Counted from the stretch's first letter, positions 22,456-34,347 are shown. The stretch is DNA of 64,000 bases from Roseovarius bejariae (GCF_009669325.1 NZ_SZWE01000001.1:402-64401); one strand, 5' to 3'. A program made the numbers and translations. Notes: generated by a model not told the origin, from the letters alone.

Positions 22456-23816
22456 TGGATGGCACGGTATTGGTCGCCGATGACGACCGCACGATCCGAA
22501 CGGTTTTGACGCAGGCCCTGACGCGGGCGGGGTGCAAGGTGCATGCCACCTCGTCCTTGCATACGCTGATGCGATGGGTGGGCGAGGGTAAGGGCGATGC
22601 GGTGATCACCGACGTGATGATGCCCGATGGCAATGGCCTTGAGATGCTGCCCAAGATCGCCGCCGACCGGCCCGGCCTGCCGGTGATCGTGATCTCGGCG
22701 CAGAACACCATCATGACGGCGATTCAGGCGGAAGAGGCGGAAGCCTTCGATTACCTGCCCAAGCCCTTTGATCTGCCCGACCTGATGAAGCGGACCTCAC
22801 GGGCGCTGGAAACGGGCGCGCGGCAGCCTGTGCCTGTGGCCGAGGAGGACCGGCCCGAGGAATTGCCCCTGATCGGGCGGACGCCTGCGATGCAGGGGCT
22901 TTACCGGGTGGTGGCGCGGTTGATGAACACCGATTTGCCGGTGCTGATCACTGGCGAGTCTGGGACGGGCAAAAGCCTGATTGCGCGGGCGATTCATGAT
23001 TTCTCGGATCGGCGCACCTTGCCCTTTGTCACGGTGACGCCCTCGGACCTGACCGATCTGGAGGGGCCGGCCAAGGTGATGGCGCGGGCCAAGGGCGGCA
23101 CCATCGTTCTGGACGAGGTGGGCGATCTGGACGCCGAGGCGCAGGCGCGCGTGGTGCGGATGATGGATGCGCCGGGGGACCACGTGCCGCGGTTCATGGC
23201 CACAAGCCAGGGCCGGTTGGCCGAAAAACTGGAGAACGAGGGTTTTCGAGAGGATCTTTATTACCGGCTGTCGGGGGCGGTGGTGGCGGTGCCGAGCCTG
23301 CGGGACCGGGTGGATGACGTGCCGCTTCTGGTGGAGCATTTCCTGCTCAGGGCCGAGCGCGAGGGGCAGCCGCCGCGGCGCCTGTCGGACGGCGCGCTGG
23401 AGTTGATGCGCGCCTATAGCTGGCCGGGGAATGTGCGGCAGTTGGAAAATGCCGTGCGCCGGATCGGGTTGACCGCGCGCAACGAGGAAGTCAGCCGTGC
23501 CGAGGTCGAGGCGGTTCTGGGCAACCAGCCCGCCGCGCAGCCGGTGCTGAGCCATGGGCAGGGAGAATCGCTTTCGGCGTCGGTGGCGCGGCACCTGCGG
23601 CGCTATTTCGACCTGCACGGCAATGCCCTGCCGCCACCGGGCCTGTATCAGCGGATTCTGCGCGAAGTCGAACTGCCCCTGATCGAAATCGCGCTGGATG
23701 CCACGGGTGGAAATCAGGCGAAATGCGCCGATCTGCTGGGCATTAACCGCAATACGTTGCGTAAGAAGATCACCGAGCTGGATATTCACGTGACACGCCG
23801 CCGCAAGTTGATGTAA
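22455..23816 (+). CDS. ntrC: Nitrogen response regulator NtrC lacking the GAFTGA loop
   Basis: A 453-residue regulator. A receiver domain (Asp in [11 protein letters not shown], about 54; Lys in YLPKPFD) is followed by an AAA+ domain with Walker [11 protein letters not shown] (about 165) and Walker [12 protein letters not shown], then a Fis-type helix-turn-helix ([20 protein letters not shown]). Between the Walker motifs, where sigma-54 activators have GAFTGA, the sequence runs [18 protein letters not shown] and the loop is missing. Rhodobacter capsulatus NtrC also lacks it and activates sigma-70 RNA polymerase. The same mode is likely here. It is co-transcribed with dusB-ntrB. Confidence 0.95.
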   Translation: MDGTVLVADDDRTIRTVLTQALTRAGCKVHATSSLHTLMRWVGEGKGDAVITDVMMPDGNGLEMLPKIAADRPGLPVIVISAQNTIMTAIQAEEAEAFDYLPKPFDLPDLMKRTSRALETGARQPVPVAEEDRPEELPLIGRTPAMQGLYRVVARLMNTDLPVLITGESGTGKSLIARAIHDFSDRRTLPFVTVTPSDLTDLEGPAKVMARAKGGTIVLDEVGDLDAEAQARVVRMMDAPGDHVPRFMATSQGRLAEKLENEGFREDLYYRLSGAVVAVPSLRDRVDDVPLLVEHFLLRAEREGQPPRRLSDGALELMRAYSWPGNVRQLENAVRRIGLTARNEEVSRAEVEAVLGNQPAAQPVLSHGQGESLSASVARHLRRYFDLHGNALPPPGLYQRILREVELPLIEIALDATGGNQAKCADLLGINRNTLRKKITELDIHVTRRRKLM

Positions 23817-23915
23817 AACTGCAACAACGCTGTGGCTTTTGGGGTCTGCCGCCCCGGAGAAGGCCACATATCGCGGGGGCGCCCCTGTGGCGCCACAAGC
23901 TGATGGGGGACATGG

Positions 23916-26186
23916 GTGGCAACCCGGACACGCATACCGGCGATTCTGAGCTGGGACGGTTTGGTCGGTCTGCGGCGCAAGCGCCGGTTTCAGACCGTTG
24001 CCACGCTGGGCCTGGTCCTGCTTGGGCCGATTCTTGCCGTTGTCACTTTCCTTGTGATGGGGCCTCTGGATCAGGGGGCATCGAGCCGCGTGCTGCGCGG
24101 TGTCATGTTGTTGGACCTGGTTTATGTGCTGATCGTTGCGGGGCTGGTCCTGCAACGGGTGGCCCGGATGGTGGCGGCGCGGCGCAGGCGGTCGGCCGGG
24201 TCGCGGTTGCACCTGCGGTTGACCGGGGTGTTCACGGTGATTGCCTTGTTGCCCACCGTGGCGGTGGCGGTTTTCGCCACGCTGTCGGTCAACATGGGGC
24301 TGGAGGCATGGTTTTCCGACCGGGTGGGCCGCGTGGTGGACAATTCCGTTGCCGCCGCGCAGGCCTATGAGGAGGAACACCGCCGCGATTTGATCACCGA
24401 TGCGCGGGCGCTGGCCTCGGTCATCAATGCCACCAAGCAGGCCGCGGTTTTCATCGACGATGGCGACATCCGACAGGTTTTGTCGCGCGGCCAGCGCGAG
24501 ATTCAGCGGGGCCTGCGCGAGGCCTTCGTGATCGACGGCACCGGCGATCTGCGCTCACGCGGGGAACGGTCGTATCTGTTCGATTACGAGCAGCCCACAC
24601 CCGAGCAGATCGCGCAGGCGCGCGACGAGGGCATCCTTGTCATTCAGGATTGGGACAACAACGAGTTCCGCGCCCTGATGCCCCTGCGGGAAATTCCCGA
24701 CCGATACCTATACGTCAGCCGGAATGTGGATGGCGATATCCTGAACCTGCTGGACGACACGCAGGAAACCGCGGATTTCTACAAGCAACGCGAAAGCGAG
24801 CGGGGCCGGGTTCTGTTTGAATTCGGTCTGCTGTATATCGGGTTTGCCCTAATCCTGATCCTGGCCTCGATCTGGCTGGGCTTGTGGTTTGCCGAGCGGC
24901 TGTCGCGGCCCGTGGGGCGCCTGACCAGTGCGGCACAGCGCGTGGGTGAGGGCGATCTGGACGTGCGGGTGCGCGAGGAGGAGGGCGACGACGAGATTGC
25001 CCAGCTTTCCACCTATTTCAACCAGATGACCCACCAGTTGAAGGGCCAGCGCGAGACGCTTCTGGCCAATACCCGGCAGATCGAACGCCGCAGGCGGCTG
25101 TTCGATTCGGTGCTTGGCTCGGTCTCGTCGGGGGTTGTGGGATTGGACGCCAAGGGCCGGGTGACCTTCGTCAACCGCTCTGCCGAGCGGCTTCTGGATT
25201 GGCACGAGGATCAGCAATCGCTGGACATCGGCGTGGCGGTGCCGGAATTCGGCGCGCTGTTCCAGCGGCTCAAGGGGGCCTCCGGCGGTTTCGTGCAGGA
25301 GGAAATTCGCGTGGCGCGGGGCGGACGGGTGGAAAACCTTCTGGTGCGCATGTCGACCCGTCATAACGAGGACGGACGGCGCGAGGGCTATGTTGTGGCC
25401 TTCGACGACGTGACCGATCTGGTGGCGGCACAACGCATGGCGGCCTGGGGCGATGTGGCGCGGCGGATTGCCCATGAAATCAAGAACCCGCTGACCCCGA
25501 TCCAACTGTCGGCGGAGCGGATCAAGCGCAAGTTCGCGCGGCATCTGGAGGCCGATCAGGCGCAATCGCTTGAAGAGCTCACCGATGTGGTGGTGCGCCA
25601 GACAAACGACCTGCGCCGGATCGTCGATGAGTTTTCCAAGTTCGCCCGGATGCCCGAACCGCAGACCAAGGAAGAGGACCTTGGCCAGATCCTGCGCGAG
25701 GCCATCGTGTTGCAGGAAGCGGGCCAGCCCGAGGTGCGCTTCGAGACCGATTTGAGCCAGGCCGCGATGCCCGCGGACGTGGACGCCACGATGATTTCGC
25801 AGGCCTTGACCAACCTGATCAAGAACGCGGGTGAGGCCATCGAAAGCCTGGCCGAAAAGGGCCTGCCGGACGGTCACGCAGCGGAAATCCGGATAGACAG
25901 TGCGGTAGAGGGCGAAGCCGCCGTGATCCGCATCTGCGACAATGGAATAGGGTTGCCCGAGGATCGGACACGGCTGTTCGAGCCTTACGTGACAACGCGC
26001 GAGAAGGGCACCGGCCTTGGCCTGCCCATCGTGAAAAAGATCATTGAAGAACATGGCGGGACGCTGGAATTGAGCGATGCGCCCGTTTTTGACGGCAGTA
26101 CCCATCGGGGTGCCATGGCCGTGGTGCGCTTGCCGCTGAAAGCGGCGGGTGAGCGTATGAGTGATATGGAACAACAGGCGGTATGA
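23916..26186 (+). CDS. ntrY: Membrane sensor histidine kinase NtrY
   Basis: A 756-residue kinase starting at GTG 23916, with GGGG upstream. Three N-terminal membrane helices (about 28 to 55, 60 to 82, 100 to 125), a periplasmic sensor region and a fourth helix (about 305 to 328) precede a HAMP linker (RLSRPVGRLTSAAQRVGEGD). A PAS domain follows, then the phosphorylated His in [20 protein letters not shown] and ATPase motifs DNGIGLPED and GTGLGLPIVKKI. NtrY-NtrX is a second nitrogen and redox-related two-component pair in alphaproteobacteria. ntrX starts eight bases downstream. About 100 bases separate it from ntrC. Confidence 0.95.
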   Translation: MATRTRIPAILSWDGLVGLRRKRRFQTVATLGLVLLGPILAVVTFLVMGPLDQGASSRVLRGVMLLDLVYVLIVAGLVLQRVARMVAARRRRSAGSRLHLRLTGVFTVIALLPTVAVAVFATLSVNMGLEAWFSDRVGRVVDNSVAAAQAYEEEHRRDLITDARALASVINATKQAAVFIDDGDIRQVLSRGQREIQRGLREAFVIDGTGDLRSRGERSYLFDYEQPTPEQIAQARDEGILVIQDWDNNEFRALMPLREIPDRYLYVSRNVDGDILNLLDDTQETADFYKQRESERGRVLFEFGLLYIGFALILILASIWLGLWFAERLSRPVGRLTSAAQRVGEGDLDVRVREEEGDDEIAQLSTYFNQMTHQLKGQRETLLANTRQIERRRRLFDSVLGSVSSGVVGLDAKGRVTFVNRSAERLLDWHEDQQSLDIGVAVPEFGALFQRLKGASGGFVQEEIRVARGGRVENLLVRMSTRHNEDGRREGYVVAFDDVTDLVAAQRMAAWGDVARRIAHEIKNPLTPIQLSAERIKRKFARHLEADQAQSLEELTDVVVRQTNDLRRIVDEFSKFARMPEPQTKEEDLGQILREAIVLQEAGQPEVRFETDLSQAAMPADVDATMISQALTNLIKNAGEAIESLAEKGLPDGHAAEIRIDSAVEGEAAVIRICDNGIGLPEDRTRLFEPYVTTREKGTGLGLPIVKKIIEEHGGTLELSDAPVFDGSTHRGAMAVVRLPLKAAGERMSDMEQQAV

Positions 26187-26193
26187 GGTTCAC

Positions 26194-27603
<1,410 letters not shown>

Positions 27604-27620
27604 CGGCGGGCCAAGAGGAG

Positions 27621-28319
27621 CTAGCCGACAAGTTTTTCCTGCGCGGCGAAGGGACTGAGGCCCAGCCAGCTTTGCATGGTGTCGATCAGGGGGCGGGGCC
27701 CCACCAGTACGAGTGCTTCGTGATCCATCGCGTTAGCAACACTGCGCAGGCCCATCCAGATTTCCGTCATGGTCCGCAGATCGACGGTGGCATAAAGATC
27801 GACATCGAAACCGGGGTCGATGTGGCACAGGTCGACCGTGCGGTCCGGTTCCACGATCAGCCACCATTTGCGTTGGGAGGCGGGGAGTTCGGGATAGATG
27901 AACTCGATCACCGTACGGCGCCTCGGCACCGGGTCGGTGTTCAGGTTGCGCCGCATGTCCCACATCAGAAGCTCGGGGTCGAGATTGTCGAGCGAGGGTT
28001 CGGTTTCGACCCATTTCTGCCCCCACATGCCGATGGATTCGATGACCGGCCGAAGATCGCGCCCGGCCTCGGTCAGGCGGTAGGCCTCGATTTCGGGGGG
28101 GCCGGGCAGGCGCTTGCGTTCGACGATGCCCGCGCGCTCCAGTTCGCCCAACCGTTTGGACAGAAGGGCGGGCGACATCCGCGGCACGCCCCGGCGCAAT
28201 TCGTTGAACCGGGTCGATCCCGCGATCAGCTCGCGTAGCAGGATGATTGTCCACCGCGTACATAGAACCTCTGAGGCCATGGCGACCGGGCAAAACTGTT
28301 TGTAGCTGGTGTTTGTCAT
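27621..28319 (-). CDS. HxlR-family transcriptional regulator
   Basis: A 232-residue protein. The N-terminal HxlR winged helix has Cys10 (QFCPVAMASEVLCTRWTII), LLRELIAGSTRFNELRRGVP and SPALLSKRLGELERAGIVER. The C-terminal half (about 120 to 232; WWLIVEPDRTVDLCHIDPGF) resembles the SCP2-like extension seen in some family members. Such regulators often respond to electrophiles or oxidants through cysteine. The tautomerase and hemoglobin genes lie divergently to the right and are possible targets, but this is inference. GGAGGGGAC precedes the ATG. Confidence 0.85.
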   Translation of the reverse strand: MTNTSYKQFCPVAMASEVLCTRWTIILLRELIAGSTRFNELRRGVPRMSPALLSKRLGELERAGIVERKRLPGPPEIEAYRLTEAGRDLRPVIESIGMWGQKWVETEPSLDNLDPELLMWDMRRNLNTDPVPRRRTVIEFIYPELPASQRKWWLIVEPDRTVDLCHIDPGFDVDLYATVDLRTMTEIWMGLRSVANAMDHEALVLVGPRPLIDTMQSWLGLSPFAAQEKLVG

Positions 28320-28504
28320 TGTCCCCTCCTTTCATCGAGGTGGGGCCAGTGTGCCACGCAGGGCGCGTTTGGGGCCAGTTCAGATAGTGTATCACCGCGA
28401 TTCAGTTCCTGAACTGGTCCGGTCGGGGGGCTCCGTGGCACCCTTTGGGCACATCGGATGACACCGATGCTACCATTAACCCATTGAAACAAAGGGAGGG
28501 TTTC

Positions 28505-28726
28505 ATGCCACTTGTTGATATCCAATTGATCGAGGGCGTTTTTGATGACGGCCAGAAACAAAAGATGATCCATGATGTGACCGAAGCCATGGTAAGGATC
28601 GAGGGCGAACCCATGCGCGGTGTGACCTGGGTCAGGGTCCATGAAGTGGCCAGTGGCGAATGGGCCATCGGCGGCAAATCCTTGACCGCTGCCGATGTGA
28701 AAGCGGTGCAATCCGAGCCCGCGTGA
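28505..28726 (+). CDS. 4-oxalocrotonate tautomerase family protein
   Basis: A 73-residue protein from ATG at 28505, with GGAGGG upstream. The residue after Met is Pro (MPLVDIQLIEG), the catalytic base of the tautomerase superfamily, which needs start-Met removal. The body VFDDGQKQKMIHDVTEAMVR and TWVRVHEVASGEWAIGG fits the beta-alpha-beta fold. The arginines used by 4-oxalocrotonate tautomerase are not clearly in place, so the substrate is uncertain. It is followed 46 bases later by the truncated hemoglobin gene in the same direction. Confidence 0.85.
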   Translation: MPLVDIQLIEGVFDDGQKQKMIHDVTEAMVRIEGEPMRGVTWVRVHEVASGEWAIGGKSLTAADVKAVQSEPA

Positions 28727-28772
28727 CCTGCCCGCTCTTGGCCGAACCAGTAGCATCAGAAAGGAGGGCGAG

Positions 28773-29174
28773 ATGTCCCAATCACTGGCACATGACCTCA
28801 ACACCGTAACCTTGTTCGAAAGACTTGGCGGCGCCGCCGGAATCCGGCGGATCGTCGATGGCACCGTGGCCGCGCATATGTGCAACCCGGTGATCAAGGC
28901 GCGCTTCCAGCCCTACGAGGACCAACCCGAGCGTGTCGAGGAGATCAAGCAGCACACCTGCGATTTCTTTGCCGCCGGCAGTGGCGGGCCGGACCAGTAC
29001 CAGGGGCGCAGCATGGCCGAAGCGCATCGCGACATGGACATAGCCGCCGAGGAATACGAGGCGGCAGCCGACGACATCATGACGACGATGACGGCGCTGA
29101 ACTATGACGCGGCCCTGCGGGACGAGGTGTACGGAATCCTGCAATCGCTGAAGGATGAGATCATCCACAAGTAA
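28773..29174 (+). CDS. Group 1 truncated hemoglobin
   Basis: A 133-residue protein with AGGAGGG upstream of the ATG. TLFERLGGAAGIRRIVDGTV matches the first helices of the 2-over-2 globin fold. The proximal heme ligand is the His in GRSMAEAHRDMDI (about 86). DQYQGR precedes it as in group 1 (trHbN-like) members. These proteins bind oxygen or nitric oxide and often help NO detoxification. Its neighbours, a tautomerase and an HxlR regulator, give no firm pathway. Confidence 0.88.
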   Translation: MSQSLAHDLNTVTLFERLGGAAGIRRIVDGTVAAHMCNPVIKARFQPYEDQPERVEEIKQHTCDFFAAGSGGPDQYQGRSMAEAHRDMDIAAEEYEAAADDIMTTMTALNYDAALRDEVYGILQSLKDEIIHK

Positions 29175-29198
29175 CCCGGCACAGGGGGTATGGGCGCG

Positions 29199-29690
29199 TC
29201 ACTCTGCCCCCGGGGTCACGATCTTCCAGCGGCCTGATTTCAGGCGGATGGCACAGGAGTTTTCGGTCAGCGGCGGGAAGGTTTGCGTGGCGCTCAAGGG
29301 GCGGGCCGCCTCGATCTGATCGGGGTCACATTCCTTGATGCTGACCTTTTCAAACCCCGCGCCCGCCATGCAAAGCCGCGCGGTTTTCTCGCGCAGGCCC
29401 TCATCCGCGTCATAGCGTTCAAACCGCCCGGGCGTGATGGTGCGGTAATAGGTGTAACAATTGCCGTTCGCATCGCAATGGGTGTAGGGGGCGGTCGTTG
29501 GCGGGATATACCGGGTCAGGATACGCGGTGGCACCTTGCGCAGGGCCTCGACCTCGCATTGATTGAGGGTTTGTTCCATCGCGGCGACGGAGGCCCCTTG
29601 CTTGTAATACACCGTCAGCGGGGCACAGGCCGCCAGAACGGTCAGCGCAGTCATCAGCAAGGCAGGGCGAAAACGGAATGCAACTGTCAT
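29199..29690 (-). CDS. Putative outer-membrane lipoprotein
   Basis: A 163-residue protein with a lipoprotein signal peptide: basic N-terminus, hydrophobic core LLMTALTVLAAC with lipobox LAAC (Cys22). The mature part has six more cysteines (QCEVEAL, HCDANGNCYTYY, LCMAGAG, ECDPD, SCAIRL), suggesting disulfides. I do not recognise a family. It is convergent with the hemoglobin gene and divergent from trkA. Start at 29690. Confidence 0.75.
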   Translation of the reverse strand: MTVAFRFRPALLMTALTVLAACAPLTVYYKQGASVAAMEQTLNQCEVEALRKVPPRILTRYIPPTTAPYTHCDANGNCYTYYRTITPGRFERYDADEGLREKTARLCMAGAGFEKVSIKECDPDQIEAARPLSATQTFPPLTENSCAIRLKSGRWKIVTPGAE

Positions 29691-29792
29691 GCCCGCATGC
29701 TACCGCGAGTCGGCCACGGGGACAAAGCAATTGACCAACCATAGCCAACCTGTCATGCAACGTCTTCGAGACAAGACGAGGCGTAGGGGCCG

Positions 29793-31169
29793 ATGAAAGT
29801 CATCATCTGCGGGGCCGGTCAGGTTGGCTGGCAGATCGCGCGCCACCTGTCGGGCGAAAAGAACGACGTGACCGTGGTGGACAACAACCCCGATCTGGTA
29901 CGGCGGGCGACCGATACGCTGGATGTGCAGGGGCTGGCGGGGTTTGCCAGTTATCCCGACATCCTTGACCGGGCAGGCGCGCGCGATGCCGATATGATCA
30001 TTGCCGCCACCTATTCGGACGAGGTGAACATGGTCACCTGCCAGGTGGCGCATTCGGTCTTTGCCATTCCACGCAAGATCGCCCGGTTGCGCAGCCAGTC
30101 CTATCTGGATGCGATCTATTCCGATCTTTACCGGCGCGATCACATGCCCATCGACGTGGTGATCAGCCCTGAACGCGAGGTGGCCGAGGCCGCATTGCAG
30201 CGTTTGGCGGCCCCCGCCGCCTTCGATACCGAGCAATTCCTTGGCGGGCGGGCGCAGCTTATGGGCCTGCGGCTGGACGAGGATTGCCCGGTGGTCAACA
30301 CGCCGCTTCGGCAATTGAGCGACCTGTTTTCGACGCTGCGGGTCGTTGTGCTGGGCATTCGCCGCGAGGGTCGGTTGTTCGCGCCCGAGGCGGGGGATCA
30401 GTTGTTCGTGGGGGACGAAGCCTATGTCTTTGCCCCGCGCGAGGATATTCCCCGCACGCTGGAGGTTTTCGGCAAGCGGCAGGATAAACAGGAGCGGTTG
30501 GTGATCGTCGGGGGCGGCAACATCGGCCTTGCGGTGGCGAAAACGCTGGAAGAACATCGCACCGGCACCCGCACCAAGATGATCGAACGCGAACGGCGCT
30601 GTGCTGAGCGCGCGGCCGATGCGCTTGAGCGGACCATCGTTTTGAATGGCGATGGTCTTGAGACCAGCCTGCTGAACGAGGCCGGGATTGCCCGCGCCGA
30701 TGCGGTGCTCTGTGTGACCGACGACGACAAGACCAACATGCTGGCCGCCGTACGGGCCAAGGCGGCGGGGTGCCCCTATGCCATTGCCCTGATCAACGAT
30801 CCGACGCTGGCCGCCCTGATGGAGCCGCTGGGGATTGATGCCTATATCAACCCCCGCGCCACCACCGTCAGTTCGATCCTGCGCCACATCCGCCATGGGC
30901 GGGTGAAATCGGTCTATTCCATCGGTGACGCCGAGGCCGAAGTGATCGAGGCCGAGATCATGTCGACCTCGTCCATCGCGGGCAAGGCCATTCGCGACAT
31001 CGACTTTCCCGAAGGCGTTCTGGTGGGGGCGGTGCGCAAAGGGGGCGAGATCCGCAAACCCACGGGGGGCCTGAAGATCGAGGCGGGCGACGTGGTGGTC
31101 CTGTTCGCGCTGGCGGCGGACGTGGGCCGGGTGGAGCAATTGCTTCAGGTCTCGATCGATTTCTTCTGA
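29793..31169 (+). CDS. trkA: Trk system potassium uptake protein TrkA
   Basis: A 458-residue peripheral membrane protein with two RCK repeats. The N-terminal NAD-binding Rossmann motif is IICGAGQVGWQIA, and the second is VIVGGGNIGLAVA (about 235). C-terminal RCK_C domains follow each (for example VEAEIMSTSSIAGKAIRDID). It gates the TrkH channel in response to nucleotides. trkH starts four bases after its stop, so the genes are coupled. This trkA-trkH-hfq-hflX order following ntrYX is common in alphaproteobacteria. Confidence 0.95.
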   Translation: MKVIICGAGQVGWQIARHLSGEKNDVTVVDNNPDLVRRATDTLDVQGLAGFASYPDILDRAGARDADMIIAATYSDEVNMVTCQVAHSVFAIPRKIARLRSQSYLDAIYSDLYRRDHMPIDVVISPEREVAEAALQRLAAPAAFDTEQFLGGRAQLMGLRLDEDCPVVNTPLRQLSDLFSTLRVVVLGIRREGRLFAPEAGDQLFVGDEAYVFAPREDIPRTLEVFGKRQDKQERLVIVGGGNIGLAVAKTLEEHRTGTRTKMIERERRCAERAADALERTIVLNGDGLETSLLNEAGIARADAVLCVTDDDKTNMLAAVRAKAAGCPYAIALINDPTLAALMEPLGIDAYINPRATTVSSILRHIRHGRVKSVYSIGDAEAEVIEAEIMSTSSIAGKAIRDIDFPEGVLVGAVRKGGEIRKPTGGLKIEAGDVVVLFALAADVGRVEQLLQVSIDFF

Positions 31170-31172
31170 GCC

Positions 31173-32693
31173 ATGATCGCGCGGCTTCTCAAATTTCCAT
31201 TGATCCTCGTGCTGGCCGGGCTTGCCGCGCTGGCGATGCTTTTGCCGGCGCTACATGCCTTCATGCTGGAGGATCACAGCGTCGCGCGGGCGTTTTTCTA
31301 TTCCAGCGTTCTGGGGCTGGCCTTCGTGGCGATCACCGGGTTGGCGATGTCGGGGCGGCAAACCGAGGGGGCCTCGGATATTCAGCACCTTGGCGCGTTG
31401 TTCCTGGCCTATACCGCGCTGCCGCTGTTCCTGGCGCTGCCGTTTTACGAAGGGTTGGAGACCACCCGCTATCTCAATGCCTATTTCGAGATGGTCTCGT
31501 CGCTGACCACCACCGGGGCCACATTGTTCGACACTCCGGGGCGCATCCCTGAACCGCTGCACCTGTGGCGCGGATTGGTGGGATGGTTCGGGGGGCTGAT
31601 GATCTGGATCGCGGCCTCGGCCATTCTGGCGCCGCTGAATCTTGGCGGTTTCGAAGTAACGGCCAGCGCCGAGCCGGGGCAAGAGGCCACCGGGTTCCAA
31701 AGGTTCGAGCGGGCCAGTGCCACGAAGCGCCTGCAACAGGTGACCGGCGCGCTGGCACCGATCTACCTGGGGCTGACCGCGCTTTTGTGCCTGTTCCTCA
31801 TGATCAATGGAGAGCGTGCTTTCGTCGCTCTGATCCACGCCATGTCGACCATGGCCACCAGCGGCATTTCCCCGATTGGCGGGGTGCAGAATGGCGCCGC
31901 GGGCTATGGCGGTGAGATTGTCTTGTTCCTGTTCATGTTGTTTGCGCTGTCGCGGCTCACCTTCTCGACCGACACCTTGACCACAGGGCGGCACAGCCTG
32001 CGGGACGATCCCGAATTTCGGCTTGGGGTGGTTCTGGTTCTCGGTGTTCCGTTGCTCTTGTTCTCCCGGCACTTCGTGGGGGCTTTCGACGTGGACGAGA
32101 TGGAAAATTTCGGCCAGGCGGCGGGGGCGCTTTGGGGCGGCATGTTCACCGTTCTGTCGTTCCTGTCGACCACCGGATTCGAAAGCACCGCCTGGGAGGC
32201 CGCGCGCGGCTGGTCCGGCCTTGGCACGCCGGGACTGATCCTGTTGGGGCTGGCGCTTGTCGGGGGCGGTGTGGCGACCACGGCGGGGGGCGTGAAGCTT
32301 CTGCGGGTTTATGCCCTTTACCTCAATGGACGCCGCGAATTGGAGCGGCTTGTTCACCCCTCGTCCGTTGGCCGCGCCACGGCGGGCAGTCGGCGCTTGC
32401 GCCGACAAGGGGCCTTCATCGCGTGGGTGTTCTTCATGCTTTTCGCGCTGTCGCTGGCATGTGTGACCGTATTGATGTCGGCATTGGGGCAAAGCTTTCA
32501 GAACTCCATTATCCTTTCGATTGCCGCGCTCAGCACCACCGGCCCGCTGACGCAGATCGCCGCCGAGGTGCCGATTGACCTTTTGTCGATGGAGCCGCTG
32601 GCCAAGTTGGTTCTTTGTGCGGCAATGGTTCTGGGGCGGCTTGAAACGCTGGCGATCATCGCATTGGCAAATCCGGCGCTTTGGAGAGATTAA
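31173..32693 (+). CDS. trkH: Trk potassium uptake channel TrkH
   Basis: A 506-residue integral membrane protein with about ten hydrophobic segments. Selectivity-filter-like loops occur four times, for example SSLTTTGATLFD (about 110), HAMSTMATSGISPIGG, SFLSTTGFEST and AALSTTGPLTQ, each with the conserved Gly. It forms the ion pathway for K+ uptake with TrkA as the regulatory subunit. It starts four bases after trkA. A gap of 131 bases separates it from hfq, which probably holds the hfq promoter. Confidence 0.95.
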   Translation: MIARLLKFPLILVLAGLAALAMLLPALHAFMLEDHSVARAFFYSSVLGLAFVAITGLAMSGRQTEGASDIQHLGALFLAYTALPLFLALPFYEGLETTRYLNAYFEMVSSLTTTGATLFDTPGRIPEPLHLWRGLVGWFGGLMIWIAASAILAPLNLGGFEVTASAEPGQEATGFQRFERASATKRLQQVTGALAPIYLGLTALLCLFLMINGERAFVALIHAMSTMATSGISPIGGVQNGAAGYGGEIVLFLFMLFALSRLTFSTDTLTTGRHSLRDDPEFRLGVVLVLGVPLLLFSRHFVGAFDVDEMENFGQAAGALWGGMFTVLSFLSTTGFESTAWEAARGWSGLGTPGLILLGLALVGGGVATTAGGVKLLRVYALYLNGRRELERLVHPSSVGRATAGSRRLRRQGAFIAWVFFMLFALSLACVTVLMSALGQSFQNSIILSIAALSTTGPLTQIAAEVPIDLLSMEPLAKLVLCAAMVLGRLETLAIIALANPALWRD

Positions 32694-32824
32694 CCCCGCT
32701 ATATTGACAGCCTGCAAGGATTTGATTTTTGGGGTGGAAATGCGCGCGCGACCGCTTCATACTCGGCCTGAGGGAGACACCGTGCCGATCCGCGGCCAAC
32801 GCAAGAACAAAGGTTTTCATTACC

Positions 32825-33064
32825 ATGGCATCAGACCGACAAAATCTTCAGGACGCATTTCTCAATCAGGTCCGCAAGACCAAGATTCCGGTGACGATCT
32901 TCCTGATCAACGGTGTGAAATTGCAAGGTGTCATCACCTGGTTCGACAATTTCTGTATCCTTCTGCGCCGTGATGGCCAGTCGCAGCTTGTCTACAAGCA
33001 CGCGATTTCCACCATCATGCCGTCACAGCCCGTCAGCCTTTATGAAGGCGACGACCAAGGGTGA
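32825..33064 (+). CDS. hfq: RNA chaperone Hfq
   Basis: A 79-residue protein from ATG at 32825 ([20 protein letters not shown]). The Sm1 motif [20 protein letters not shown] and the Sm2 motif [12 protein letters not shown] are complete; YKH is the uridine-binding triad. The C-terminus is short, as usual in alphaproteobacteria. It forms a hexamer that pairs small RNAs with messages. hflX starts at a GTG overlapping the hfq stop (GTGA), so the two are coupled. Confidence 0.97.
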   Translation: MASDRQNLQDAFLNQVRKTKIPVTIFLINGVKLQGVITWFDNFCILLRRDGQSQLVYKHAISTIMPSQPVSLYEGDDQG

Positions 33065-34347
33065 CGACCCCCACGACGACGGAACGCGAAGACACCCGGG
33101 CCTGGGTGTTGCATCCCGACATTCGCGGCCACGAGGCGGCGCGCGATGCCGATCTCGCCTTGGAGGAGGCGATTTCGCTGGCGCATGCGCTGCCCGGTCT
33201 GAACGTGGTCGGCAGCGAAGTCGTGCGCCTGCCGCGCCCACACCCGGGGATGCTGTTTGGCAAGGGCAAGCTGGAAGAGCTGAAAGAGCGGATGGAGGCC
33301 AACGACGTGGGCCTTGTGCTGGTGGACGGCCCGGTCAGCCCCGTGCAGCAGCGCAACCTTGAGAAGGCCCTTGGGGTGAAGTTGCTGGACCGGACCGGCC
33401 TGATCCTTGAGATTTTCAGCGAACGCGCCGCCACCCGCGAAGGTGTGTTGCAGGTGGAAATGGCCGCGCTCAGCTATCAGCGCACGCGTCTGGTACGGGC
33501 ATGGACCCACCTTGAACGGCAACGCGGCGGGTTGGGCTTTGTCGGCGGCCCGGGCGAGACCCAGATCGAGGCCGACCGCCGCGCCATCGACGAACAACTG
33601 GTGCGCCTGCGGCGGCAGTTGGACAAGGTTGTGAAAACCCGCGAGTTGCACCGCGCCTCACGGGCCAAGGTGCCGTTTCCCATCGTTGCCCTGGTGGGCT
33701 ACACCAACGCGGGCAAATCGACGCTGTTCAACCGGATGACCGGCGCCAAGGTCATGGCCAAGGACATGCTGTTTGCCACGCTGGACCCCACCATGCGGCG
33801 GATCGAACTGCCCGGTGGCGGGCCCGAGGTGATCCTGTCGGACACGGTGGGCTTCATCAGCGATTTGCCGACCGAACTGGTTGCCGCGTTTCGCGCCACG
33901 CTGGAAGAGGTGCTGGCCGCCGATCTGATCGTGCATGTGCGGGATATTTCCCACCCCGAAACCGAGGAACAGGCCGAGGATGTGCACGCCATTCTGGACA
34001 GCCTCGGTGTGACGGAGGACACGCCGCAAATCGAAGTCTGGAACAAGATCGACCGGCTTGACCCCGGCGCGCGCGAGGCGATTGTGACCCGGGCGGCGCG
34101 TCTGGACAATGTGCAGGCCTTGTCGGCCTGGACGGGGGAGGGGATGGAGGCGCTGATCGAGGCGATCACCGCCGGCATCACCGAAGCGACGCATGAAACC
34201 ACCCTGACGCTTGGCTTTGACGAGGGGCGCAAGCGCGCGTGGCTGTTCGAAAAGGGCGTGGTCGAGGGCGAGGAGCAAGGCGAGGACGGTTTTACCCTGA
34301 CCGTGCGTTGGAGCGCGAGGCAACAGGCGCAGTTCGAACAGCTTTGA
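33061..34347 (+). CDS. hflX: Ribosome-associated GTPase HflX
   Basis: A 428-residue GTPase starting at GTG 33061. The N-terminal HflX domain ([14 protein letters not shown], then [16 protein letters not shown] and RTGLILEIF) is followed by the G domain: G1 [15 protein letters not shown] (about 216), G3 [11 protein letters not shown] and G4 EVWNKIDRL. The linker [15 protein letters not shown] is typical. HflX splits stalled or heat-damaged ribosomes. It is coupled to hfq by a four-base overlap. The following 297 bases up to the SMR gene contain no clear gene. Confidence 0.95.
   Translation: MTTPTTTEREDTRAWVLHPDIRGHEAARDADLALEEAISLAHALPGLNVVGSEVVRLPRPHPGMLFGKGKLEELKERMEANDVGLVLVDGPVSPVQQRNLEKALGVKLLDRTGLILEIFSERAATREGVLQVEMAALSYQRTRLVRAWTHLERQRGGLGFVGGPGETQIEADRRAIDEQLVRLRRQLDKVVKTRELHRASRAKVPFPIVALVGYTNAGKSTLFNRMTGAKVMAKDMLFATLDPTMRRIELPGGGPEVILSDTVGFISDLPTELVAAFRATLEEVLAADLIVHVRDISHPETEEQAEDVHAILDSLGVTEDTPQIEVWNKIDRLDPGAREAIVTRAARLDNVQALSAWTGEGMEALIEAITAGITEATHETTLTLGFDEGRKRAWLFEKGVVEGEEQGEDGFTLTVRWSARQQAQFEQL

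Noticed and set aside
22797..24380. A minus-strand open frame of over 500 codons opposite ntrC and ntrY
   Set aside because: His-, Arg- and Gln-rich composition typical of a mirror frame of high-GC coding sequence; ntrC and ntrY are certain.
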